A DNA stretch of 17,500 nt from Theodoxus fluviatilis (GCA_034096865.1 JAWQFJ010008288.1:1-17500); one strand, 5' to 3'; shown: positions 9,639 through 17,500, counted from the stretch's first letter. The notes: generated from the letters alone by a model not told the origin. A program made the numbers and translations.

Positions 9639-9793
9639 CTGCGCGAAGTTGGGGCGCGTCTTGGGTGTGACGAAGGCAGGTGGTGCGACCTGAGGGGGAG
9701 GCACCAGGGGGGCGGAGGGGGCCATCTGGCGCTGGGGGGCCGCCACGGGCGTGATGGGAGAGGGCACGATTTCCTCTCGCACAGGGGCAGCCG
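9639..9793 (-). CDS. Titin-like exon 4: Pro/Ala-rich linker (module copy 2)
   Basis: This is the second copy of the 51-codon linker exon. It differs from the other two by Val instead of Met in VREEIVPSP, and it shares RPNFAQ with exon 2 where exon 6 has RPTFAQ. The acceptor CTGACAG and donor GTGAGT match the sister exons, entered in phase 1 and left in phase 0. The split codon with exon 3 (G plus CG) gives Ala. The last residues form the A strand of the Ig domain completed by the next exon. Its full preservation of frame and splice sites argues that this duplicate is expressed. Confidence 0.8.
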
Positions 9794-10235
9794 CTGTCAG
9801 AGAGAAGACTCGATGAAGAACAAAGACACAACGGAAAATGCAGTGCTTCCCTCTCAAGTTGTTAAACAATTTAAGATAATAAAATGCAAGGATCCAATAC
9901 AATAGAAAATAAATGATTCAAAGTAATGGTTGACAACCCGCCCCAAATAAAGTGATAAAATAATAAATTCTGGCAATAATCGAATGTCTTTTTATGAGGA
10001 CCTTAAGCTCAAATTGTTAATTTTGAGGAAGGTGACACAATATTTCATTTGTGAAACTTGTCTGATGAGAAAACAAAAAATTGAATGCAACTCTTATTGA
10101 TTCATACAAAGAGTGCTGAAAAGATATGCAACTGCAGAACAAAAAAATCCCAGGCGTTCCAACATTGCAACACCCCCTCCCCTCCCCCCAGGCCCCCACC
10201 CCAGCGCTCCCGTGTCCCCAGGGCCGCGCACTGAC

Positions 10236-10497
10236 CGTCCACGTTGAGGCGGGCCTGGGTGCGGACGCTGCCCTCCGCGTTGGTGGCCACGCAGGCAAAG
10301 GTGCCGGAGTCCTCGGGGAACGCCTCCAGGATGGTCAGCGTGTGGCGCCCGCCAGGTAGCGCTCCCAGCTCGTAATCCCGGGAGTGCGCGATCTCCGCCT
10401 CCTCGCGGTACCACTTGACGATGGGCTCGGGGTGGGCCTCCACCCGGATCTCCAGGACCACGCGTTGTCCCTCCCTGGCGCGCGTGTCGCGCAGAGG
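10236..10497 (-). CDS. Titin-like exon 3: I-set Ig domain (module copy 3)
   Basis: The exon encodes 87 residues plus one base. It starts PLRDTRAREGQRVVLEIRVE after CCCACAG and ends QARLNVD before GTCAGT. The domain shows the C-strand Trp (PIVKWYREE, residue 29), the F-strand motif PEDSGTFACVATNAEG and the G-strand VRTQARLNV. The F-strand Cys is present, but the B-strand Cys is replaced by Ile in LEIRV, so the usual core disulfide pair cannot form. Third codon positions are overwhelmingly G or C. Compared with the two sister exons it has Gly in YELGALPGG and Ala in ILEAFPEDS. It sits 1,081 bp downstream of its linker exon across a 12-bp minisatellite intron. Confidence 0.86.
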
Positions 10498-11012
10498 CTG
10501 TGGGCAAGGGTGAGGAGACAGTAGTGCAGTGCAAGAACTTGAGGGTAGCGTGAAATGGACTGAATTAAAAGGGGAGGGATGAGATGATCCAAGCATCAGA
10601 TTTGACTTCCAGCTAGGCACCCCCCTCCCCCCTTTATTCCTCGCCACACTCTCCGTTCTACTCTGTTTTAGTTCAAAAACAGGCATTAGCTTCAAACCCT
10701 GCTTCCACTCGACCTTACGTGCTGTCGATTGAAGAGCATTATCAAATCATTCATTGTGGGTCTACGTGCCATCTCAAAGATCCCAAAAGTCGCCTCTGAG
10801 CTCTCCCAACCTCTGCCCTGAAACAAGCCACCTGTCCCACACATAACGTACGGCCGGAGCCCATTAATAACCCTCTCAGCAGCTGGACCCCCTGGCTGCT
10901 GGGCTTTCGGGGCCTGCTCCAGCGGCTCGGCCAGGGGCGGCCCCAAGCAGCCAAAGAGGCTACCAGGGGGCGACGGGACAAATCCCAGAGAGAGTCGCGA
11001 CAAGGCCACACT

Positions 11013-11552
11013 GATGACGACACTGATGACGAAACAGATGACGACACTGATGACGAAACAGATGACGACACTGAGGACGATACTGATGACGACACTGATG
11101 ACGACACTGATGACGACACTGATGACGACACTGAGGACGACACTGATGACGACACTGAGGACGACACTGATGACGACACTGATGACGACACTGATGACGA
11201 CACTGATGACGACACTGATGACGACACTGATGACGACACTGATGACGACACTGAGGACGACACTGATGACGACACTGAGGACGACACTGAGGACGACACT
11301 GATGACGACACTGAGGAGGACACGGATGACGACACTGAGGACGACACGGATGACGACACTGAGGACGACACTGATGACGACACTGAGGACGACACTGAGG
11401 ACGACACTGAGGACGACACTGATGACGACACTGAGGACGACACTGAGGACGACACTGATGACGACACTGAGGACGACACTGAGGACGACACTGAGGACGA
11501 CACTGAGGACGACACTGATGACGACACTGAGGACGACACTGAGGACGACACT
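11013..11552. repeat. 12-bp minisatellite, module copy 3, 45 units
   Basis: The length of 540 bp is exactly 45 units. It begins with alternating GATGACGAAACA variants at 11025-11070 that are shared in part with copy 2. The exon-proximal end is of mixed T and G type units. Confidence 0.95.
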
Positions 11553-11578
11553 GGACACGGCTTCTGGCGAGGACTCAC

Positions 11579-11733
11579 CTGCGCGAAGTTGGGGCGCGTC
11601 TTGGGTGTGACGAAGGCAGGTGGTGCGACCTGGGGGGGAGGCACCAGGGGGGCGGAGGGGGCCATCTGGCGCTGTGGGGCCGCCACGGGCGTGATGGGAG
11701 AGGGCATGATTTCCTCTCGCACAGGGGCAGCCG
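11579..11733 (-). CDS. Titin-like exon 2: Pro/Ala-rich linker and first Ig strand (module copy 3)
   Basis: The exon has two bases of a split codon plus 51 codons. It opens AAPVREEIMPSPITPVAAPQ and ends PKTRPNFAQ. About 14 of 51 residues are Pro and many others are Ala, Val or Gln, so the N-terminal 44 residues look like a flexible extensible linker. The terminal RPNFAQ is the start of the next Ig domain, which continues in the following exon as PLRDTRAREG. The acceptor is CTGACAG and the donor GTGAGT, entered in phase 1 and left in phase 0. The split codon with exon 1 (C plus CG) gives Pro. It is nearly identical to the exons at 9639 and 7689. The linker has few Lys and Glu, so it is not a typical PEVK unit. 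Confidence 0.8.
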
Positions 11734-11984
11734 CTGTCAGAGAGAAGACTCGATGAAGAACAAGGACTCAACGGACTCTAAATATCAAGCAGTGAAACAC
11801 TATGCACGAACAAGAAATGTCAACAGAGAAATGAAAGATGTGGCTCAGTCAGTTCAATGAAAATGCAGTAGAAAACACCTTAGGTAGAGCTAGACTCATG
11901 TGCTCCGAAATTTACAGCTCACTCGCTAATTTCACCTGGAGCATCCACCTTTCTTCTCGTTGTAAATACCACTGAACTGCTGTG
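11734..11984. other. Unassigned intron sequence next to exon 2
   Basis: The first 40 bp still match the module copies. The remainder is single-copy in this window, and I see no gene, repeat or regulatory element in it. Confidence 0.45.

Positions 11985-12062
<78 letters not shown>
11985..12062. repeat. GT dinucleotide microsatellite
   Basis: A run of about 38 GT repeats with a single TTT interruption near 12045 lies in intron 1 of the gene. The sequence from 12063 to 12196 continues as GT-flavoured single-copy DNA without recognisable features. Confidence 0.96.
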
Positions 12063-12063
<1 letters not shown>

Positions 12064-12208
12064 GTCGCGCGTGAGTTTGAGCGTGTGCAGACGCACACGA
12101 GTATGTGTGTGCATACTGGCAGTGTCCACTCATGCTTCATATGCATTTGTTCGTAAAGCGTTCGCGTTTGTTAGTATTGACTGATGTATGCTAAGTACAT
12201 TACGTGTG

Positions 12209-13271
12209 GGGGGGTTGTGGTCTGGGCCCTACGTCCCGCACAACAAATGGATGGTGACGCGCAACATATAGCCTCTCCCATCCTGGGGTAGTGATTGCTG
12301 CTGCAATGCAGTTTGCTGCTCATGCACGCACATGGCCTCTCCTACCTAACTGCTCCTGCAGGAACACCTTCACGTGGTCCCCCTGTTGCTCACAAAGCTT
12401 CCTACAGGTGCGACCGAGCACTCGGCGGTATAACCGGGAATTGGGCAGACTGGGCTCATAAGCCTTGGTTGGCAACCAGTCTAGGAGAAGGACAACTCTG
12501 ATTTCAAACCCGGGCAGATGGAGCTCGTTAGCCTCGTCAGGCAGTCCGTCTAGGAGAGGGAAACTCTGATGTAAAACCTACGACCCAAGGACCTCACTGT
12601 CACCGTCCCAGCTTGCTAGGCCATGACAGATGAACCTCGGGTGTAAAGGGTGGGTCCGGTACTGCGCACACCGAACCTCACCTTAAAACTCCACTGCGCA
12701 TGCTCAAACGACACGCTCACGTTCACGCCCAATATTACGTCGATCCCCGACAGTGGACCTCCGTCGCTGCTGACAGAGATGCCTGGCGCCACACCATCAA
12801 TGAAGCCACGGCAGTGTTGGAGAGCTCCCGCAGGGACACACTAAAGGAGAAGCGCCAGAGGAGGAAAAACCGAGAGGGCGTCATGCTAGACTCTGGCCAG
12901 ATCTTCCCCTGCGGCCGCTGTGGTCGGGCTTGCCGGTCCCGCATCGGCCTCTACAGCCACCAACGTGTCTGCGGTGGACGTGAACGGCAGCATCGTCTCA
13001 TCTTCGTTCGCGAAGCAACGCCATAATAACATTACGTGTGCGCTGAGCTTATGTACGGGCGCTCAATGACGAGTAAGTGTGCTTTTGCTGGCGCGCGCGT
13101 GTGTCTGCATGCGCAGGTGTCTGTCCCTTTCCACTGTTCCCCCATGCTGCAACCACCTAATCACAGTATCACACTCTTTCCCCCTTGCCTCAAGGGCTGA
13201 ATGTAAGAAAGACACTACTGCCTAATTCACTACCCTTGTAAAATAAAGTTCGTTCGTTCGTTCGTTCGTTC
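12209..13271 (+). mobile_element. Truncated or internally deleted non-LTR retrotransposon (LINE) remnant
   Basis: The right part holds the end of a LINE reverse transcriptase frame, then about 220 bp of 3' UTR, AATAAA at 13242-13247 and a (GTTC)6 tail at 13248-13271, the kind of short tandem tail found on several LINE families. The left part (about 12430-12580) has two diverged copies of a 68-76 bp segment, each beginning CCGGG and ending CTCTGAT followed by AAA. It could be a 5' UTR repeat or part of another element. The left boundary at 12209 is a guess based on a direct repeat described in the findings. It is opposite to the host gene. Confidence 0.65.
12700..13026 (+). pseudogene. C-terminal fragment of a LINE reverse transcriptase ORF with a CCHC finger
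   Basis: The 108 codons end at a double stop, TAA TAA. The motif PRQWTSVAADRDAWRHTI (residues 16-33) matches the W-x-A-x-DR-x-x-WR signature that many LINE ORF2 proteins carry near their C terminus. A basic stretch KEKRQRRKNRE follows. Residues 71-91 form a zinc finger with spacing C-x2-C-x12-H-x3-C (Cys71, Cys74, His87, Cys91) and the phrase CRSRIGLYSH typical of these elements. The frame stays open upstream to a stop near 12630, so the Met is not a true start. Endonuclease and catalytic reverse transcriptase domains are missing, so this is a dead fragment. Confidence 0.75.
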
Positions 13272-13322
13272 CTCCCTCATTTTCCATGCACACCCTCTCC
13301 CTCCAGTCTATCTCATCCGACC

Positions 13323-13560
13323 CCTTCCTCCCACCCCACTCCCCTCTCTTCTTCCCTCCCACCCCACTCCCCTCTCTCCCCTTCCCTCCCACCCCCCTCC
13401 CCTCTCTCCCCTTCCCTCCCACCCCACTCCCCTCTCTCCCCTTCCCTCCCACCCCACTCCCCTCTCTCCCCTTCCCTCCCACCCCACTCCCCTCTCTCCC
13501 CTTCCCTACCATACCACTCCTCTCGCTCCCCTTCCATCCCACCCCACCCCCGACTCCCTA
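13323..13560. repeat. 30-bp C-rich minisatellite next to the exon 1 donor
   Basis: About seven to eight copies of a 30-bp unit contain TTCCCTCCCACCCCACTCCC and CTCTCTCCCC. The copies nearest the exon are more diverged. The gene's sense strand is correspondingly G-rich. Confidence 0.92.
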
Positions 13561-13580
13561 CCACCCCACCCCCTACTCAC

Positions 13581-13839
13581 GCTGCACGAAGATGTGGGCC
13601 TCAGAGACGGTGGTGCCGTCCGCGTTGGCGGCCACCACTCTGTAGCGGCCCGAGTCCTGGGGCCTGACGCGCACGATGGTCAGGCGGTACGTGTTCTGGG
13701 TCACTGTGACCTTGTGGGTGGTGGACTGCGTGATCTCCACGTCCTCACGGTACCACTTGACGATGGGCTCCGGCCGGCCCTCCACCAGCACCTCCAGCAC
13801 CAGCGTGTCGCCCTCGACAGCCTGACGCTGGGCCAGGGG
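13581..13839 (-). CDS. Titin-like exon 1 of window: I-set Ig domain
   Basis: This exon encodes 86 residues plus the first base of a split codon. It begins PLAQRQAVEGDTLVLEV after the acceptor TCTCACAG and ends AHIFVQ before the donor GTGAGT. The Ig hallmarks are the C-strand Trp in PIVKWYRED and the tyrosine corner QDSGRYRVVAANADG. Both canonical Ig cysteines are absent (LEV in strand B, YRVV in strand F), as in several titin Ig domains. It starts in phase 0 and ends in phase 1, like the Ig exons of the three downstream modules. A linker exon like those at 11579, 9639 and 7689 is therefore expected upstream, beyond the window. Its sequence has diverged from the other Ig exons, so it predates the recent triplication. 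An 18-bp array abuts the acceptor and a G-rich tract follows the donor. Confidence 0.82.
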
Positions 13840-13841
13840 CT

Positions 13842-16800
13842 GTGAGAGGCAGAGGGAGGCCGTGAAGTACAGGGAGGCCGTGAAGTACAGGGAGGCAGTG
13901 TAGTACATGGAGGCAGTGAAGTACAGGGACGCCGTGAAGTACAGGGAGGCAGTGTAGTACATGGAGGCAGTGATGTACAGGGAGGCCGTGAAGGACAGGG
14001 AGGCAGTGGTGTACAGGGAGGCAGTGAAGTACAGGGAGGCAGTGAAGTACAGGGAGGCAGTGAAGTACAGGGAGGCAGTGAAGTACAGGGAGGCAGTGAA
14101 GTACAGGGAGGCAGTGAAGTACAGAGAGGCAGTGAAGTACAGGGAGGCAGAGAGAGGCAGTGAAGTACAGGGAGGCAGAGGGAGGCAGTGAAGTACAGGG
14201 AGGCAGAGGGAGGCAGTGAAGTACAGAGAGGCAGTGAAGTACAGAGAGGCAGTGAAGTACAGGGAGGCAGTGAAGTACAGGGAGGCAGTGAAGTACAGGG
14301 AGGCAGTGAAGTACAGGGAGGCAGTGAAGTACAGGGAGGCAGTGAAGTACAGGGAGGCAGTAAAGTACAGAGAGGCAGTGAAGTACAGGGAGGCAGTGAA
14401 GTACAGAGAGGCAGTGAAGTACAGGGAGGCAGTGAAGTACAGGGAGGCAGTGAAGTACAGCGAGGCAGTGAAGTACAGGGAGGCAGTGAAGTACAGGGAG
14501 GCAGTGAAGTACACGGAGGCAGTGAAGTACAGGGAGGCAGTGAAGTACAGGGAGGCAGTGAAGTACAGGGAGGCAGTGAAGTACACGGAGGCAGTGAAGT
14601 ACAGGGAGGCAGTGAAGTACAGGGAGGCAGTGATGTACAGGGAGGCAGTGAAGTACAGGGAGGCAGTGAAGTACAGGGAGGCAGTGAAGTACAGGGAGGC
14701 AGTGAAGTACAGGGAGGCAGTGAAGTACAGGGAGGCCGTGAAGTACAGGGAGGCCGTGAAGTACAGGGAGGCAGTGAAGTACAGGGAGGCAGAGGGAGGC
14801 AGTGAAGTACAGGGAGGCCGTGAAGTACAGGGAGGCGGTGAAGTACAGGGAGGCAGTGAAATACAGGGAAGCAGAGGGAGGCAGTGAAGTACAGGGAGGC
14901 AGAGGGAGGCAGTGAAGTACAGGGAGGCAGTGTATTACAGGGAGGCAGTGAAGTACAGGGAGGCAGTGAAGTACAGGGAGGCAGTGAAGTACAGGGAGGC
15001 AGTGAAGTACAGGGAAGCAGAGGGAGGCAGTGAAGTACAGGGAGGCAGAGGGAGGCAGTGAAGTACAGGGAGGCAGTGAAGTACAGGAAGGCAGTGAAGT
15101 ACAAGGAGGCAGTGAAGTACAGGGAGGCAGTGAAGTACAGAGAGGCAGTGAAGTACAGGGAGGCAGAGAGAGGCAGTGAAGTACAGGGAGGCAGAGGGAG
15201 GCAGTGAAGTACAGGGAGGCAGAGGGAGGCAGTGAAGTACAGAGAGGCAGTGAAGTACAGAGAGGCAGTGAAGTACAGGGAGGCAGTGAAGTACAGGGAG
15301 GCAGTGAAGTACAGGGAGGCAGTGAAGTACAGGGAGGCAGTGAAGTACAGGGAGGCAGTGAAGTACAGGGAGGCAGTGAAGTACAGAGAGGCAGTGAAGT
15401 ACAGGGAGGCAGTGAAGTACAGAGAGGCAGTGAAGTACAGGGAGGCAGTGAAGTACAGGGAGGCAGTGAAGTACAGGGAGGCAGTGAAGTACAGGGAGGC
15501 AGTGAAGTACAGGGAGGCAGTGAAGTACAGGGAGGCAGTGAAGTACACGGAGGCAGTGAAGTACAGGGAGGCAGTGAAGTACAGGGAGGCAGTGAAGTAC
15601 AGGGAGGCAGTGAAGTACACGGAGGCAGTGAAGTACAGGGAGGCAGTGAAGTACAGGGAGGCAGTGATGTACAGGGAGGCAGTGAAGTACAGGGAGGCCG
15701 TGAAGTACAGGGAGGCAGTGAAGTACAGGGAGGCCGTGAAGTACAGGGAGGCGTGAAGTACAGGGAGGCAGTGAAGTACAGGGAGGCAGAGGGAGGCAGT
15801 GAAGTACAGGGAGGCCGTGAAGTACAGGGAGGCGGTGAAGTACAGGGAGGCAGTGAAATACAGGGAAGCAGAGGGAGGCAGTAAAGTACAGGGAGGCAGA
15901 GGGAGGCAGTGAAGTACAGGGAGGCAGTGAAGTACAGGGAGGCAGTGAAGTACAGGGAGGCAGTGAAGTACAGGGAGGCAGTGAAGTACAGGGAGGCAGT
16001 GAAGTACAGGGAGGCAGTGTATTACAGGGAGGCAGTGAAGTACAGGGAGGCAGTGAAGTACAGGGAGGCAGTGAAGTACAGGGAGGCAGTGAAGTATAGG
16101 GAGGCAGTGAAGTACAGGGAAGCAGAGGGAGGCAGTGAAGTACAGGGAGGCAGAGGAAGGCAGTGAAGTACAGGGAGGCAGTGAAGTACAGGGAGGCAGT
16201 GAAGTACAGGGAGGCAGAGGGAGGCAGTGTATTACAGGGAGGCAGTGAAGTACAGGGAGGCAGTGAAGTACAGGGAGGCAGTGAAGTACAGGGAGGCAGT
16301 GAAGTACAGGGAGGCAGTGTATTACAGGGAGGCAGTGAAGTACAGGGAGGCAGTGAAGTACAGGGAGGCAGTGAAGTATAGGGAGGCAGTGAAGTACAGG
16401 GAAGCAGAGGGAGGCAGTGAAGTACAGGGAGGCAGAGGAAGGCAGTGAAGTACAGGGAGGCAGTGAAGTACAGGGAGGCAGTGAAGTACAGGGAGGCAGT
16501 GAAGTACAGGGAGGCAGTGAAGTATAAGGAGGCAGTGAAGTACAGGGAGGCAGTGAAGTACAGGGAGGCAGTGAAGTACAGGGAGGCAGTGAAGTACAGG
16601 GAGGCAGTGAAGTACAGGGAGGCAGTGAAGTACACGGAGGCAGTGAAGTACAGGGAGGCAGTGAAATACAGGGAGGCAGTGAAATACAGGGAAGCCGTGA
16701 AGTACAGGGAGGCCGTGAAGTACAGAGAGGCAGTGAAGTACAGGGAGGCAGTGAAGTACAGGGAGGCAGTGAAGTACAGGGAGGCAGTGAAGTACAGGGA

Positions 16801-17500
16801 GGCAGTAAAGTACAGGGAGGCAGTGAAATACAGGGAGGCAGTGAAATACAGGAAGGCAGTGAAGTACAGGGAGGCCGTGAAGTACAGGGAGGCAGTGAAG
16901 TACAGGGAGGCAGTGAAGTACAGGGAGGCAGTGAAGAACAGGGAGGCCGTGAAATACAGGGAGGCAGAGGGAGGCAGTGAAGTACAGGGAGGCAGAGGGA
17001 GGCAGTGAAGTACAGGGAGGCAGTGAAGTACAGGGAGGCAGTGAAGTACAGGGAGGCAGTGTAGTACAGGGAGGCCGTGAAGTACAGGGAGGCAGTGAAG
17101 TACAGGGAGGCAGTGAAGTACAGGGAGGCAGTGAAGTATAAGGAGGCAGTGAAGTACAGGGAGGCGGTGAAGTACAGGGAGGCAGTGAAGTACAGGGAGG
17201 CAGTGAAGTACAGGGAGGCAGTGAAGTACAGGGAGGCAGTGAAGTACAGGGAGGCAGAGGGAGGCAGTGAAGTACAGGGAGGCAGTGAAGTACACGGAGG
17301 CAGTGAAATACAGGGAGGCAGTGAAATACAGGGAGGCAGTGAAGTACAGGGAGGCAGTGAAGTACAGGGAGGCAGTGAAGTACAGGGAGGCAGTGAAGTA
17401 CAGGGAGGCAGTGATGTACAGGGAGGCAGTGTAGTACAGGGAGGCCGTGAAGTACACGGAGGCAGTGAAGTACAGGGAGGCAGTGATGTACAGGGAGGCA
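13842..17500. repeat. 18-bp minisatellite, 3.66 kb to the window edge
   Basis: The unit is GTGAAGTACAGGGAGGCA, about 200 copies, with point variants (ACAGAGAGG, TACACGG, GATGTAC, AAATAC, GGCCGTG) and a recurrent 10-bp shortened unit GAGGGAGGCA. As 18 is divisible by three, five of six frames lack stops over long distances and give repetitive six-residue peptides. These are not genes. The array fills the intron upstream of exon 1 and touches its acceptor. Confidence 0.96.

Larger units (their letters stand above)
7885..9834 (-). repeat. Tandem module copy 2 (linker exon 4, Ig exon 5 and their introns)
   Basis: This is the head-to-tail neighbour of copy 1, 1,950 bp long. It shares with copy 3 the intron signatures CCCAGAGAGAGTCGCGACAA and the RPNFAQ and ILEAF codings. 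It is distinguished by a long CTC run at 8688-8774. Both exons keep open frames and splice sites. Confidence 0.85.
9835..11775 (-). repeat. Tandem module copy 3 (linker exon 2, Ig exon 3 and their introns)
   Basis: This 1,941-bp copy ends at about 11775, where homology with the other copies stops abruptly after CAACGGA. The sequence to its right is unrelated intron. It lacks the CTC run of copy 2 and the insertions of copy 1. Confidence 0.85.
3521..13839 (-). other. Gene model: internal part of a titin-like muscle Ig protein gene, nine exons
   Basis: Nine minus-strand exons join without a frame break: 13581-13839, 11579-11733, 10236-10497, 9639-9793, 8296-8557, 7689-7843, 5722-5983, 4835-5099 and 3521-3663. 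Donors are GTGAGT (exons 1, 2, 4, 6), GTCAGT (3, 5, 7), GTGAGG (8) and GTCAGA (9), and every acceptor ends in CAG. Intron phases in order are 1, 0, 1, 0, 1, 0, 1, 2. The predicted product has linkers of about 45 residues rich in Pro and Ala between I-set Ig domains carrying motifs such as EPIVKWYREE and PEDSGTFACVATN. Giant sarcomeric proteins have this layout, and the Ig domains most resemble those near the Z-disc end of titin as I remember them. SPEG, obscurin, palladin or a MYLK relative remain possible. The first and last exons, promoter and kinase or Fn3 domains are not in the window. Confidence 0.72.

Noticed and set aside
6705..11552. T-type 12-bp units contain TGACG, a CREB/ATF half site, and G-type units do not
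   Set aside because: The motif is short and follows automatically from the unit. Nothing else in the introns suggests regulatory use.
8558..11578. Introns 2 and 4 are both exactly 1,081 bp
   Set aside because: The equality is coincidental: copy 2 has a shorter 12-bp array (468 versus 540 bp) offset by its long CTC run.
12400..12500. Possible tRNA-derived (SINE) promoter boxes left of the LINE fragment
   Set aside because: I could not find a convincing pair of A and B boxes at the right spacing or a cloverleaf.
13573..17457. Long open frames on both strands with YFTASL-, VKYREA- or SEVQGG-type repeats
   Set aside because: They come from an 18-bp repeat lacking stops. They carry no start context or domains, and shortened 10-bp units shift the frame repeatedly. 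Only 13581-13839 is exon.

Overview
The window looks like part of a large, intron-rich animal muscle gene on the minus strand, probably titin or a close titin-family protein. Nine coding exons between 3521 and 13839 join into one open frame of 639 codons. Splice phases agree at every junction, every intron has GT/AG ends, and the product alternates proline/alanine-rich linkers with intracellular (I-set) immunoglobulin domains. Exonic third codon positions are almost all G or C, and the introns are packed with minisatellites. That combination suggests a jawless vertebrate such as a lamprey, but this is inference from composition only. Neither end of the gene is in the window.

The gene reads from right to left. 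The intron right of 13840 is an 18-bp minisatellite running off the window. Exon 1 (13581-13839) is an Ig domain. Its downstream intron holds a G-rich (sense strand) 30-bp array, a LINE remnant in the opposite orientation and a GT microsatellite. Next come three tandem copies of a two-exon module (5174-11775), each made of a 155-nt linker exon, an intron with a 12-bp minisatellite, and a 262-nt Ig exon. Exon 8 fuses a related proline-rich linker to the first half of another Ig domain, and exon 9 completes that domain. Left of exon 9 there is 2.2 kb of a 17-bp array, about 400 bp of unremarkable sequence, and a 30/43-bp array running off the left edge.

More than half of the window is tandem repeat. 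Many very long open frames inside these arrays are artefacts of stop-free repeat units and are not reported as genes.

Points worth a second look are: the arrays lie against splice sites; two large arrays contain no AG dinucleotide in the gene's sense strand, and the exon 1 acceptor is itself built from a deleted array unit; one module copy carries a private 118-bp insertion with a 13-bp target duplication and a hammerhead-like core; and the duplicated module is phase symmetric. I did not find a bacterial operon, a defence system, a CRISPR array or an RNA gene.
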